A stretch of DNA of 64,000 nt from Formicarius rufipectus (Eukaryota; Chordata; Aves; Passeriformes; Formicariidae): assembly GCA_013399695.1 (NCBI GenBank), contig VXAU01000295.1, positions 151,682-215,681 on the forward strand, given 5' to 3'. The notes under the pieces were generated by a model. The model saw nothing but the letters and a program-made list of their open reading frames with translations, had not been told where the DNA came from and did not search any database. The translations under genes were made by a program, and so were the position numbers. Below, in pieces: positions 23,701-37,680 of this stretch. The first letter of the stretch is position 1; each line of letters opens with the position of its first letter.

Positions 23701-26086
23701 TCAGGAATTTTTAATACAGATTTAATACAGATTGCTGGTTTCTAAGATCTGTAATTGAAGATGTACTCTGGCCTCAATTTGTTTAGCTGTGGTTAATTTG
23801 GGTAGAACAGAAGAATGAGAACCCAAGACATGGGATTTGCACTGTAACTTCCTTCCCCACCACTTTTATAAACAGCATCTCTGCTCCTTACTTATGTTCA
23901 CGTGATTTCTAATTAGCACCTTACAAGGCTGCACACCTGCAACAGCTCTGTTCCCACCTCACTGTACATTACCCATTGTGTCTCCACAGCACAGCCTACA
24001 TACAAATAATTTTTTCACTACATCATTGCACCTCCTTCCCTTGCAGTGAATACAGGCAAAAGTCAACTTCTTAAAATTATGTTTTTCTTGGGAAATAACA
24101 GCTATTAATTCTCTTCGACATTGTTATATATTTTCACATAAAATGAAAATCTTGCATACCAAGAATCCCCAAACAGAAACATAGAGTTTTTTCTTTGAAT
24201 CTTATTAAGAGGCATGCCAAACCACAGCCAAAAGTTTTGAAATGTTCCCACTGTTGAAACACATAATTTTGCATGAGGTGCATTTCATGTAGTCACACCA
24301 ACCCTGTTCTCTTGGACTTGTTTAATGCAGGGTTCTTCTATTTTTCAGTGTTGCACCACACGTTGTGCAAATCACATGCAGGTACAAACACACATCACAT
24401 TCACCCATAAACCCAACTGTACAGGAGTAACTTAATTTTACAGTAATTCAGCAAAGCCTGAAAACTTTCTGGAGTTTAGGGGAATCTGATGCTTGGTCAC
24501 ATTTTGAACTGTAATAAGGAACATTGTTTTCTAGTACATTTCTATATGCTAGAACAACTGTGTTCCTCTGAGCCTCTGTCTGATCATTGCACCCTGTCAT
24601 AGACTGCATTTTCCTCAGATTCCCAGACAGGTAGGATTGTGAGCCTACTTCTGTGGGAAGTGCATAGATGAAAATCTGCCCTAATACTATTGAAATCACT
24701 ATTGTAAAATTTTGATTACTAGTGATAAATTTTATGCATAATGGAACTTTTTAAAAAATGTCACAGTGGTTTTATTTTTCCTCTCCCCATACTTGTTATG
24801 TCTTATTTAAGTAGAAATGCTGAATATTCTGGGATTTTCTTAACTATTTAGTGTCTGTAATTCTGTTCCAATGTGATCAACTTACTCCTCTTTGAAGCAG
24901 GTTGGGTAGGATGCTAAATACCACCAAAGCAGAACTGTCGTGAATCACTCACATTTTGTGGTCATGTTGGAGAGTTGTAAATAACTTCACCAAAGCCAGC
25001 AAACACTGTTTAGACAGTCTCTTAAAATCAGAGTATTGCAGTTATCACAAAACATAAAATTACAAAACATAGTAATGGAAAATTAGGGCTGGAAGAAACT
25101 GTTCCACATTACTAAAATTGGTGTATTTACAGAAAAAAACATGGAGTAAGGTTTATGTAGAATGATATTTTTTTACCTGGCCATGTCCTCTGCTTAGCAA
25201 GATCTGTCTTTGCCTTCAGTGGAGTAAATCTGTGCTATTTAGTGGTACTTTTAAGAAAAGACTGTGCAGCTGATCCTTGTTAAAGAAAACAGCCATAATT
25301 TATTTACTTTAATGGCAAAACAGAATTAGGACCAAGAAAACATGCAAGCAATCTCAAAGACATTTCAAGGAAATTGCAGAGTATTTGAGATCAGGGCACT
25401 CAGTACAGAAAAAGACTTAAAAAAAATAAAAAGCTGCTTGAGGGATGTAACTAAGCAATTCAATTGAACTGTCATATATTTATATGCAAAGCCCACAGAC
25501 ATTTGCAATATAGAGATGACACTGCATGTTTGTAACTCAACAATAATCAAACACTAGTTTCACAGTGTACCTCTTCTAATGACATTCCCACAGATAAGCA
25601 TTAAAGATTTCTGCCAATAATGTACAGCTAATTAAAGCTCAAGTCATACAACACAAATATGCCTAAGAATTCAGCGTAAAATATTTTTTTAAAAATTAAT
25701 TAAAATAAATGTATACTAGAAAATCTCAGTTATTTGGAATTTACTTGTTGGGAATAATTTTTTTATTTTTTTTTTGCCACGTCTTCAGAATGGGAAAACT
25801 TCATCCCATTTCCTGTCCTAATTCTTTTTCCAACTTGCACACCATATTTAGTTCCAATGATTGCACTCCTTAGCAGATACAGTCCTACCTGAGAAATCCA
25901 GCCAAGTGTTGAGATTAAATCTTTATTTAAATTATAAGATAAAAATAGTGTCATGTACGTATTTTTGGGTAGTACTTCTCCCTACCCCATGGTATTAACA
26001 ACTGATATCAATCTCTGTAACAATGAATCAGTGAAAGAAGTCATAACTCTAAAATCCTTTGAGAAAACACATATTATGTGGTCGCA
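17773..26086. other. Long AT-rich non-coding stretch, no gene or clear transposon
   Basis: Content worth noting is a 21-base A run (18851-18871), a weak ancient-repeat-like phrase near 19254-19318, a cluster of TAAT motifs with an inverted repeat (21937-22013), and the local duplication of TTTAATACAGATT near 23709-23732. All ORFs are under 100 codons and lack features. Confidence 0.5.
18851..18871. repeat. Poly(A) run, 21 bases
   Basis: This is an uninterrupted A run. It could be the tail of a retroposed sequence, but the sequence upstream was not recognised. Confidence 0.9.
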
Positions 26087-26460
26087 GTCACAGAATGGTT
26101 GGGGTTAAAAGGGACATCTTATGGTTATCTAGTCCAATCCCTCTCCTCAGGCAGGGCCACCTAGAGTTGAACCATACCCAGGATCATGTCCAGATAACTT
26201 CTAAATATCTTCAAGGATGGATACTCCACAACCTGGCAGTCTGTGCCAATACTCAGTCACCATCACAGTGAAACGTGTTTCCTGACATTCAGATGGAACT
26301 TTTTGTGTTTCATGTTGTGCCCATTACTTCTTTCTCTGTCACAGGGCACCACTGAAAAAAATACTAGTTCTGCCTTATAATCTTCCTTCAGATATTTACA
26401 CATATGAACAAAACCCCGGAAAAGTCTCGATTCAACTTTGTGTATCACAAAGATTAGTTC
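26087..26460 (-). mobile_element. CR1 LINE, 5'-truncated 3' fragment
   Basis: On the plus strand the fragment begins CAGAATGGTTGGGGTTAAAAG, the reverse complement of the CR1 3' terminus. It continues with TCTAGTCCAATCCCTCTCC and CAAGGATGGATACTCCACAACC, phrases typical of the CR1 3' untranslated region and the end of ORF2. The copy is 5'-truncated, as usual for CR1, and diverged. Reverse transcriptase tail residues are still readable (next entry). It lacks the usual octamer tandem at its very 3' end, so the terminus is slightly decayed. Confidence 0.9.
26263..26448 (-). pseudogene. CR1 ORF2 C-terminal remnant
   Basis: The open frame of about 60 codons contains the motif RSNGHNMKHKKFHLNVRKH. 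It corresponds to the conserved C-terminal end of the CR1 ORF2 polyprotein (after the endonuclease and reverse transcriptase domains). Only this tail survives, so it encodes no functional protein. An in-frame stop and further mutations lie downstream. It supports the minus-strand orientation of the surrounding CR1. Confidence 0.8.
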
Positions 26461-29400
26461 AAACCTGTTTCAGCATTGGGTCAACGTTTAAATGACTGCA
26501 CCAGGTTGTAATACCTAAACCATTGCCATCCGTCCTTAGCAAGAGGAGTCCTTGCTGTTAATGCTGTTAAACATGCGGGACTTTTTGGTGATTTTTAACA
26601 TCACAAATCATCCTTACTGCCCCTCCTTTTGCTTTCTGAGTTAATCAGTAGAAAAGCTCAATACTGGTTTAGACATGAGGCAGTCCCTGTGTGTCCATAT
26701 AACCCAGAGAAGGAACAAAGCCTTTACCCACCCTTATAGTCAAGACTTCGCACGTAGTTAGGACACGATACATAGAAAAAGCTAAATGTCTCTGATGGGG
26801 CACTTCAGCATTTATGCACACTGACAAGGAATCACTAACAGGGAAACTGCCTGAAGCTGCATGGTAGGACATGTTAAGCCCATCCCATTTGGGGAATTCA
26901 GAACAGAATCACCTCTTGGTCTTTGCTCCAAAAATAGCAAGGGGTCATGCTTTGTAAACAGAAGAAAGATGTCGTTTAGGCATCCAGCATTTGTAATACC
27001 CTAGTGGTTACTGTATTCAGATAACAGGTGATATCATTGTCTTTTATCAGTGATATCTTCTTCTAGGGAAGTGTCCGGCAACCCAAATATAGAATTGACT
27101 AAGAGGGAACAGACCTCACCTCTGTGTTATAGATGGACAACTATATAGGTGGACAACTCTATAGCCAAGAGATAAGAGTAGTCACTTTTCTTCACGAATA
27201 TTTCTTCTAGATCACTGTACTGTTATTCATGAGAAAAAATTATGGTTTAATTATACTAATCACATATAATTGACTAAATCTACTTGTCAATCTACCTCCA
27301 TTTTTTGTTTTCTTCACTAAACACACTCTGAGATACCTCTACGCAGTCTGAGAAAAATTGCTTCTCATATGTCAAATAAATGGGTCTTATAGAGGATATA
27401 ATTTATGAAAAGCATCACACACACATAAATACTGAAATCACTGTGCTTATTTTGCAGTGCCAATGCAAGTATGTCCTGTCATTCTTAATACAGCCTTGGG
27501 AATCACAGCATCAGTTATCATTAATCAGAGGAAAGACTACAATAAATATTAATCTGTATTAAGAAAAATAACCTGTTTCTTTCTGACCACTACCAAACTA
27601 AAACACAATAGGAACACAAGTAAATTTTGTTTATGACTTATATGTTTATATATACAGAGAGTTTAGGATTTTAACTAGACTTTTATTGATCAAACATGTC
27701 CCAGTGGTTAGTCAAGGCTCGTACTCCGAAAATTCACACATGGCATCAACAGAAAATATATTAGCAACACAACTGGGAGACTAGCTCTTAATAAACTATT
27801 TCTCCAAAGAACGATGCTGCTTATGAAATACATGCCACATTCTCAAAATACATTTTTTCTCAAATGTTTTATTACCTTCTATCACTCCAGTTCATGGGAG
27901 TAAGGACTGGGGGTCGGATCTTGCTAACACTAGGAGCTGACTATGAAAACTTACAGGGAACTAGTCACTGCTCCATCTGCATTACCTCTTTTAGCCATGC
28001 AGTATGGTTTATGCATTGTGAATGGAAGAGTTCATAGCCCCTCTTTGACTTCATTCTTATGCCTTCAGGTACAAAAAAAGACACTTTGGAGATCAGTGCA
28101 ATTTTAGCATTTATAGCAACCACAACTGACTACACAGATACTCATACACAAATAAGAGAAGTTTTCAGTCAAATACCTAGCAAACCATTCTGCAGTACAG
28201 TAATACTTGCATCTATTAAATGAATTTATAACTTAAAATTTCTTTCAAGTTTCTCTGAAATCTCTGAAAAATTTGTGGAAGAAAATATACCCAGCACCTA
28301 TGGAGTTTTTGATAGAACAGAGTATAGTCTACAGAATACAGGAATTACAAACATTTTTACTGACATATTTCCTTGTTACTTCAGTGTTAATATGTTTCCA
28401 GTTGTTCTCAAAATGTACTATAATATCCAGGTTCCCTTTAAAAAGAAATGTGGTTTGGGCTGCTCTAGCTTTTAAGCTGGTGTTTTATAGTTTCCCTGGG
28501 TTGTGTGGATTTGCTTCATATTTTAGTTCTACAGTCATAAATAGAGAAGGGAAAATGATAATGTAACAATTCATAGCCTATGGATATATTCCTACAAACC
28601 TGCTGGTGCACAGCAGCAGAGATGACCACCACTATTAGCAAAAAAGGGGTGTGGTGTTTCAGCTATACAAAATGGTGTGCTTGTACCCCCTCTGTATGAA
28701 AGTAGTTTTAAACTAGTAAACTAAACAAGAGTAAAAAGGAATTTTATTTTAATAAAGTCACACAGTAAAAAATAATCCACAAAAGTCTACATGTGGCACT
28801 CCAAGTCTGTAAAAATCTCATCCCTTAACCTCTTCAAAGATTCATGATGGGCAAATGTTATCCAAATAGAAGAGTTTCTGCTTTTTCACAGTTTAGGAGG
28901 CTGTCTCATTACCTTTTTTCCAAGCTCTTAGAGTGACAAATGCTTAAATTATTTGGCTGAGACAGACATAAAAAAATATTGATTGTATCTTCCTCAAAGT
29001 ATTTCCTCATCTATGAAACTGTTGCAACTAGTTGCTTATTCAAGTAGAACACATTTTCTCTCTCCCTGTTTTAATGGTATTAACAGTTATTTCCTCTACT
29101 AAATATATAATTGCATATTGTCCACAGCTACTCAATGTTTGGGGTCTTTTTATTTAAGGAAAATGAATTATACCTTCACTAGCACTGTAACACTGTAGAA
29201 TCATTTTCCTTACACACCAGTGTGTTGGGGAGGTGTAAGCTGCATTGCATCTACAGAAGTGCAAAGTATTTGCATATTTTAAATCGGCAAAACTTCATGG
29301 ATGAGCAAACAAAAATAATCACTGCTGCACTTATTTCTCTCAGACAGCAGTATGCATATATATTTCTGCTGATGAAATAAGTTTTTTTAATGTACCCAAT

Positions 29401-29693
29401 TATTAGAGCATGCACAAGGCAAAGGACTTCCATTAATATCCAGTAAGCCAAAATAAAGGTACTATAATTGTGACAGTTGTTTCCTCCTGGAGGTCTGTTT
29501 GTGGGATCTTATAGTTCCTGAAATACACGTCCAGCCATAAACAGGTCATATCAATTATTTTAAAATATCTCCTAAGAAAATTATTTTACATATCATCACA
29601 AGACCAGCTGGACAGATTTAGGAAGGATCGTTTGTAGGAGTAGGTTAGTTGAAAAGTATTTTGAAATATGAAGGTCACTATTTTGCTTCTATT
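26461..29693. other. AT-rich non-coding DNA
   Basis: It contains a short near-duplication of GGACAACT..TATAG at about 27133-27165 and a possible ancient-repeat phrase at 27896-27923. No gene was recognised; the ORFs are short and featureless. Confidence 0.5.
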
Positions 29694-29780
29694 AAAAAAA
29701 AACAAACAAACAAACAAAAACCAAACAAACAAAAAAACAAACAAACAAAAAAAAAACCAAAAAAACAAAAAACAAAAACC
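29694..29780. repeat. (AAAC)n / A-rich simple repeat
   Basis: AAAC units alternate with longer A runs and CC interruptions. ORFs on both strands across it (N/K/Q-rich on plus, F/L/V-rich on minus) are artefacts. Confidence 0.9.
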
Positions 29781-30834
29781 ACAGAAGGTTCCATTGGCGC
29801 ATCATAAGGCTGAAATGAACTTTTTGGTTACAAGGCAAACAAATAAACAAACAGAAAACGCAAACAGTCCCTTACATGTCTCTGTCCAGAAATGCCTCCC
29901 AGCTTCATATGTTCCTATCTGAGCTTCTTAGAACGCATGGAAGGGAATAATGAATAATATTTTCACTTAGGCATTTGTTTTGGATTTTACTGTTTATAAA
30001 TAAATCAATCTATTTGTTTGTTTATGCTCTAGTGTGCTGTTTCTAACAAAAAATGTGATAAATCAGAAATTATATATATATGTTTCTGTTAATACTTCTC
30101 TATTAAATTATGTGGAAAATAAGCATAAGGAACATAAAGTCAGCAGAACAGAATATAAAATTTTTCAGAACATAAAAAAAAAAATAAAATGCAAGAGCTA
30201 AATTTTTTAGTTTAAAAGAAAAAATAGTATTACTATGCAAAGTCCTTTTTTCATTAAAATGTTAGTCATGTTTAGACCTACTGTACATGGATTAGAGGTG
30301 TTCTGTTGTGTAAAGAAGATAAAATCTACTGACTGGGGATTTAAAAAAAAAAACATCTGTCATGCATATAAAGCACAGACTATGGGTTCATAATAATATG
30401 CATTGCCATGAAAATGTTGTAACAGCTGTGAGGAGTTGTGTTGCCACTGTGCTAAATGAAAAGCAAAACCTATTTCAAAGCACAGAAGACTGGAAAATAG
30501 AGCAGGCACTGGCACACACTATGCATCACATTATATACTTGGAGGTTAAGGGGATATTTGTTCTTTCTTCATGCAAATTTCACTGAAGTAAAATTTCAGG
30601 AACATTGAAAAGTAGAAACAGTAGTCAAGTAGACTCACAAGAATATTCTATATTAATTTCCTACAAAATTACTAAATTCTGTCCTTCTTTGTGCAGTTTG
30701 AACTCATTAATATTGAGAGCTGCTGCAAGATTAGGTTACCACAAGGTCAGTAGTCAGACTCTGAGTATTCATTTTCTCTGCTTGTGAGTAGGTGATTCCC
30801 TTCTAAACATGAACAGCTCCAAATATAACCTTCT
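29781..30834. other. AT-rich non-coding DNA
   Basis: It contains a short (TA)n run near 30070-30080. Two ORFs of 60 to 74 codons (30362-30586, 30605-30787) lack any recognisable feature. Confidence 0.5.
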
Positions 30835-30939
30835 GCTTTTTGGTTTGTTTGTGTTTTTTTTAAGCAGTGTGGGGTTTTTTTGTTTAGCTGATTGGTTGGG
30901 TTGGTTTGGGTTTGGGCTTTTGGATTTTTTTGGTTTTTA
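30835..30939. repeat. T/G-rich tract with GGGTT-like units
   Basis: TTTGTTTGTG passes into GGTTGGGTTGGTTTGGGTTTGGG. It resembles degenerate G/T-repeat DNA, but it has no TTAGGG units and so is not a telomeric array. Confidence 0.8.
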
Positions 30940-33900
30940 TCTTTAGAGGTCAGAATATCTCAATTCATCCATAAGGATACTAGAACTCAAAGCTGTCTGG
31001 CATCAGATTTTGCTATATTTCAAAATATAGAGTAACAGTATGAAATATTTATCTTAAATACTTTCAGAGAAAGATAAAGCAAGAATGCAGGAATATTGGC
31101 ATGGAATAAACACTATCATTTTGTCACTGTAACTGAAGTATCCCATTGGGATGTAACTGTCCTCTAATGAATGCAACAATATGTATCATTTCATGTTAAA
31201 TTTCAAGCAACATGGATATTCAGCCCTAAATATTAGACTGAAGTTATTCTTTTTTTATGCAACAACCAAACTAATGTAGCATCACTTATACAACATCAAC
31301 CAATACCCATCCATGGAGGTTCGTTCAGACAGCTACTTTTTCTCATCTATCAGGAAGAATTGATTGTCCCAGTCTTAAATTTCACCTTTTAGTTTATTGA
31401 AGAAGTTGGCTTTTAAGGTGCAGTGCTGTTTTCTAAGACCTTTATAAAAAAAGTAAGCAGAGTTTTTATTCAATACCTAAAAACTCTGATATATTATTAC
31501 TCTTTTCCAATTTGTGCATACCAAGGTCACTAAAACCAGTAACTTGTAAAGATGTAACATTTGTCTAGTGCTATTTATTGAAGGAAGGTATGGCAAAAGG
31601 AGTGAGGAAAGAATGAGACTTCTGCATTTAACTTTGAATTTGTAACAAAAGAGAATTAGGATTTGCCTTGTTTAGAAATACTGCTTTGTTTATTTAACTA
31701 GAGTCAGTATTATATTGCACATGCAGGCAAAAAGTTGAAGTTACAGCAGCCTACCTTCATCACTGTCTTTTCTACTCTGGGGCTTTATTTTCATCTCTTA
31801 TTCTCTGTCAATGAATTTTTATTCCAAAATTTTGGGGGTTTTTTGCACCAACACAGATAGCTGTTGCATCCAGTTTATTCTGTGCCAAAAGCAATTTAGA
31901 GAAGTACTATAAATCAAATGTCATCTCATAAGAGGTGACTTAATAATGAAGCAGTCCTCTTCTACCCAAGGATATCACACTGCCACAAAAACATCAGTTC
32001 TTCCCTTTGAATGTTTTTCTCTGTGACAGCCAAGTCAGCAGGATAAAATATTATAACATAAAAAGTGAGTCTTCCGTCTACCATAAATCCTGCCTCTTTC
32101 ACCAAACTAGAACAAAGGGATAAATTACCAGCTTGGCATAAGGCTGTATATAAAAATTATCGAACAGTTTGGGATGATTCCTGTTACACACAAAAGTTTT
32201 AAGGAAGGACTTATGGCACTCTTGTTACAGAGCTCAGGAGTTATAGTAGTATTGTCTAAGCATTGAATTTTGTATGAGGAATCCCCATGCTACACAGTTA
32301 AATCCTCAACTATAACTTCTTTGAAGCAGTCTTTTGAACTATGTGGCCAAAATGTCCCTGTCTGTGCTCTTGCATGACTGAAAATAAAGAGCACCATCCT
32401 CAAATCTAGAAATAGCTGAAAAGAATGCCCAGCAAAAGTTGCTGATTATTTATTAGCACAGCATTCTAGTTGGACCAGTGAGGAGCAAATGCAGAAGCAG
32501 CAAAAAAAAAAAAAAAATCAAATATTGTATTAATTACAAATGTCCTAACATATTCATCACTAAAAATGTGGAAATGTGAAAAGTCTAATCAAAAGATTTC
32601 TGATTTTGACAAATGAACTTTTAAGAAAGAGAGAGAGAATGAGAGATAGAGAAGTATAAATGTATGCATAATGAAAGAGAACTCTGGAGGCCTAAATCAG
32701 TGAAGTTCTAATTTGGGTGAGGTTGCTCTGGCTTCATCTGAATCCAGAGTCTCTACAGGCAGCAAGTCTGGCCTCATGTTCTTAACAACTCTGAATCTAC
32801 ACTCATTTATTTATTATCTGTTATTGAACTATAACACTCTCATGGCAAAGAAAAACAGTCACAATTGTCATTGATATTTGCTTTATTCTTCTTTGTCTAT
32901 TTATATAGAGAGTACTTAACTCCCTGTGATATGAACTGAAGAAACTACTAAATACTTTAACAAAAAATCTTTCTATAGTAAAGAGTGGAAGATTTTGACT
33001 ATATGAGGCAATACTATTATTTTCCCAGTACTGACAAGATCGAAATCTCATAATCTCTTTTTATCTAGCACTATATAATACCACAGTCATTGCAAGACTG
33101 ATCTCCAATATCACAATATTACCTTGAAATCCATGTTCCTCTGAGCCAAAGAGATCATTGCATTTTACTAGTTGTAATCTGTAAGAGAAGTTCACATATA
33201 TAGGTTGGTTTTTTTTTTCAGGAAAAAAGGCCAGGGTAATCTAACTCAGATTCACATTCATGATTTAAATGGAGGCTGGTTGAATTGCCCATATGTCTAT
33301 TTGCATGCACAGTACAAGAAAAGAGAAATAATGTAGGATAATTTTTTTAAAAGTGAATCATATAAAAAGGTAATTTGGGGAACAAAATATAGTCTTGATC
33401 GAGGGAATAGAAAAAAACTTCGTTTTTGCATGGTCATTTTGAAAGGGACAGAAGGGAAATTTACCTAGATTATCAATGTGTAGGTATCTGAAGACAATGA
33501 TGAAAGGGAATCTATTTTTGAAACAACATGTTGTCAAAACAGGCACATGCAATTTCATCATGGACTGTTTAATTACAACCCTTATGACATACCCAAATAC
33601 AAAAATACCCATTACAGTGATATTATCCCTTTCTCAATTCAGCAGGATGACAACAGTTTTCACCTAATGCGTTCTGAACAGCTTCCACTACAAAGTTAAT
33701 CATGTTTATCATCTATTTCAGAATTAGTTGGATCTGCACTATATTGTAGCACAAATGTTTTCAAAATACTTTGGAAAGCATTTCAAAAGACAAACTTAAT
33801 CCAATTCTGCCTGCCAGAGCATCCACATGCTGAACCTTGAAAAGCCACATTACTGCATGAGTCAAGTTTCTCTCATCCTTTCACCTAATTTCATTCTCTG

Positions 33901-35778
33901 ATTTTCATGCCAATTATAAGTTTAGAAATATTTAGAGTCAGTGCAATGTTGGATGGAAAATTAGTCTTTTATTCTTGTAAAATCAGTGATTTAAGTGTTT
34001 ACTTTTATATACACACAGAGTAAAGTAGATTATTCACATAAACACACTCTCATTTTGGTGCTATTTTTAGTGCAAGATCTAGTCAAACACTTGGATAACT
34101 TAAACACAGACCGAGTATCCTATCACTAAGGTTTTTTCTCCTTCTTATGAAAAATGCATTCGTAGGTATCAAGACCAAACAGTTCTTTTTGCTTTTCCTC
34201 TCAAGCAGCTGCAGAATTACATGAGAAGAGAAAGAAAATTGAGAGTGTTATATTGAGAAATGGGCATGTTCGTGCATGAAGTTCAAACAAAATATGCTGG
34301 CAACACAGAACAAAGTTCACCAGCTAATTCCAAATACATTCTTTGGGTAATTTTTTCAGAGGGCAGTGATCACAGAGTTAGCATAATAAAGGTTCTTTCA
34401 ATAAGTAAACTTCTAAAGGAACTAAAAATTCCCTTCTTCTCACACACTTCTCTCAAAACACAGATCTAATGCCAAAACCCTGGCAGCACGCTGCCCTTTT
34501 GTGTCTGCTGTGTTCTTTATGCCTGCTACTCTGCTCCATAAGTTCTCTGGACTGTTCTTTTTCTGTTTGTTTGTGTCTCCTGTGTGATTTTTTTTTTTCT
34601 ATGCCATTAATTGGAGCAAAGAAGGTCATCCATTCTGTCAGGCTAGTGTTCCTTTGAGTAAGAAGCACTCTCCTCATATCCCACTTCTGAAGTGCAAGTC
34701 ACTTGCAGAGAACTTTGAGCTGGTGGAGTGCTCTCATTATATTTCCAGGTCTACAGGTGTGCCCTGTGAAGTCAGTCTACACTGCTGGGATCAAGATATA
34801 TAATTTAGGTTAACCCACAAGAAGACCAGAGGTAAAGCTGTACTAATGCAGAACCCCAAAAGAGATATTCTCTAATGTAAGCCACTACTATAAAAAGTAG
34901 AGAATGTGACCGATCCCATCATGATTCTGTCCCCTTGGTATTGTGGATGTTATAAAAGAATGTTAGAGTTAGGCTGGGAGAGTTGTCTCAGAATATGTAA
35001 ATATATGCTAATAGAGTTTACTCTGGTACTAAACTGGAAGGAATAATGCATGAAAAAATGTATGTAATTAAACAGTCACCCTCATACCTTAACAGGATGA
35101 CCATGAACTGATCTATCTTTGTCTTTGATTTGGGTTAGCCTATACCGTGCATGTATTTTCTAGATGGCAATCTACAAACCTTCATGAATTCAACTTTTCC
35201 TCCATTTTTTGAATATGTAAGTATATTTTGCATAAGTGTTTATATATTTTAAATATACAGTTTCATAGGTCTTCCTGCCTGAATCTTTACAATAACACTT
35301 AGATCTATAAAAGAATATCTGGTGGTATGGCAGATCCACCGTAAATCTACAAAGAAAACCTAAAGCCAAAACACAGAGCTCTACAAAATGCTTTTCAGTA
35401 ATTCTCCACTGAATAACCATGAAAAAGCATTAGGTATAGAGATGGGCAAACACAGATGAGGATTCCTCTGTGATCCTGTATCAAGAGCTGCTCTGTGGAT
35501 AATCCATTTAGAAATGCTCTTTGGCCATAGCTAGCAAGTGCCAAGTTTCTGCATCACTCATGACATTTTGCCTTGCCCAGATAGAAGCTGGTCAACAACT
35601 AATGCGATTACATGGCCAGAATCATTTTTAACAGGAAAATGGTTTAGAAATTTGCAAGTGGATTTGAATTGATAATCCTTTGAATGAAAGGCGGCTTTTC
35701 ATGTACTAATGAAGAATGACTGTTTCTAGCAATGGAAACAGGACACAAATGTCTAAAAGAAATTTTTAGGGAGTCGGT
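30940..35778. other. AT-rich non-coding DNA
   Basis: It contains a 16-base A run (32502-32517), a GA-rich stretch (32623-32654) and a T run near 34588-34598. No gene or transposon was recognised. Confidence 0.5.
32623..32654. repeat. GA-rich imperfect microsatellite
   Basis: An AAGAGAGAGAGA run is followed by interrupted GAGAGATAGAGA sequence. Confidence 0.75.
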
Positions 35779-35849
35779 GTTTCTTTTCTTTTGCTTTGTT
35801 GTGTTTGTTGGTTTTTTTGTTTGTTTGTTTGTTGTTTTTTTTTCTTTCT
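35779..35849. repeat. (GTTT)n / T-rich simple repeat
   Basis: GTTT units and T runs occur with single C and G interruptions. This is another of the window's T/G tracts. Confidence 0.85.
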
Positions 35850-37680
35850 GTTAAAGTGTTTGTCACTTGTTTAGAAGTCATCCCTCAAACATCTCTCTGA
35901 CTAGAAAGAAAGATTCATTTAGATACAGTGGACATATTCTGATCAGCAAGATATTTACTGTCAATGTGGTGTGTTCTTTGCAGTTTACATTGCAACTCTA
36001 TTAGAAGGCAACAACTGTCAAAGATGTCCATGAGCACCATTTACTTTCTTTAGAAAATGTAATTTAGTACAGTGAAAACTGTTCTATTTGCAGCTGAAAA
36101 TTGCTTATGATCTATATGTGAAAATATAAAGTACTATATCCTACCAGTACTGTTCTATTTAATTTTAGCATAAGTAGTTTTATCTCAATAGCCAAAATTC
36201 ATTACTTTACACTATAGGGTGAATGAGGCAAAATGCAAATCACACTAGTGAGGCTAATTGTTCCGTTTCATTCATATGAATAGCAACTTATTAAACACCA
36301 AATTGTTGCACTGATTTCCGTGTCACCTACATTTTTTTCTGAGTTTACTATGGAAAGACAGGAAGCAGAGCACAAAACCTGAAAGTTTTGCCTTTTGAAC
36401 TCATGGGCCTATCTCAGCAGCAAATTTTTCAGCTGCCTCACACACCCAGCACAAAGTGTAAATGCTATTCTAGTTGGAGCATTTAGAAGGCACCACAACT
36501 CCAGAATAAGATGTTCTATGAGGATCACCCTAGCAGAAGCATGCAGAGCTTACATTTGCCTGTTTCCTTTTGTCTGTCACAAACAGCCCCTTAAATGGAA
36601 AATCTTGAAACTTTTCCTGGGTCAGGTTACTACAATTAACCAGTTGGCAAGCACTTCATACTTTCAGTTAATCAATATTTAATTTTTCTAACCTCTGTAC
36701 AATTGTAAGCACTTGCATTTCCCCCACATTTCTAGCCATGAGAGGCTGTCTTCAGGCATTAGCCGGCTGCCTCTAGTCTGACAAGCCTTAGTGAAGCAGG
36801 AATCCTTAAATGCCTTTAGGCTGACCCTTGACTGACTCTCAGTAAATTTAGGTTATGGTAAAATATTGTGGCTTCTCTGCAATGCAATACATAGAGGAAA
36901 CCTCTCATATTCAGTTCCACTTCTAAGTTTGGACTTGCCTGTTGGCCCTTCATCACCAGGGAAAATTAGAGCTGCTTTTCTATGGTGACTTTCTATCCAT
37001 TGGACATGTCCACATTCCTTGCTTTGCTATTTATATTAATACTTTTTTCTACAATCAGTTTTGGGGCAGGTATCTTTTCCCCTACATTTTTATGTAGGGT
37101 TTTTAATACTACTTATTAGGTTCTCCTTTGGGTTTTTTAATGTATACCTTTTAAATATTACAATTGAGTTTATTGTTGGCAAAGAGGCTGGATTTATTGC
37201 ATTAAAAACTGATGTACTCATCATCCTTTATCTTGAATAATTTATTCATCCAAACCCCAAGACTACCTTAGAAAAACCCAAATCCATACCTCCTGTGAAC
37301 ACACCACACCTAGATCCACAAATGTGGATCAGTTGAACATTCTCCTTACAACCTAATTAGTATATCTGAGCCATCTGCTTTTGTGCCAAAGTAATCTATG
37401 ACCAAAGACTCAGCCAAAAGCATGTCAACTGGCTTTTTTTTTTATTTGCATCAAACCTCAGACTATATTCAAAAATGACTGATAAAAAATACATTACCTG
37501 TTTTAAGGGTGGGATTCATCAGATTTAAATCTCATCAAAAATTTCAAAGGGCTGGTTAACATCCAGCAACTTGACTCTCAGTTTTGAACTGTGCCAAAAC
37601 AAACAAGGGATCTAAAAATAAGATACTGGATAGTGTCTACCATCATCCTCCTTGTTCTATTTTTTTCTTTTCCAAATAGA
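35850..37680. other. AT-rich non-coding DNA
   Basis: It holds an 8-bp-stem inverted repeat at 37313-37330 (GATCCACA / TGTGGATC, 2-base spacer). A 95-codon ORF at 36395-36682 has no recognisable domain. No other feature was seen. Confidence 0.5.

Noticed and set aside
26059..26271. Plus-strand 70-codon ORF.
   Set aside because: It is antisense to the minus-strand CR1 3' end.
29586..29922. ORFs rich in K/N/Q (plus) or F/V/L (minus), with similar cases at 39996-40346, 45958-46323 and 51308-51691.
   Set aside because: They are translations of A/C- or T/G-rich simple repeats.
30890..30920. Interstitial telomeric repeat (GGTTGGGTTGGTTTGGG).
   Set aside because: No TTAGGG units or regular 6-base period; it is just G/T-rich low complexity.
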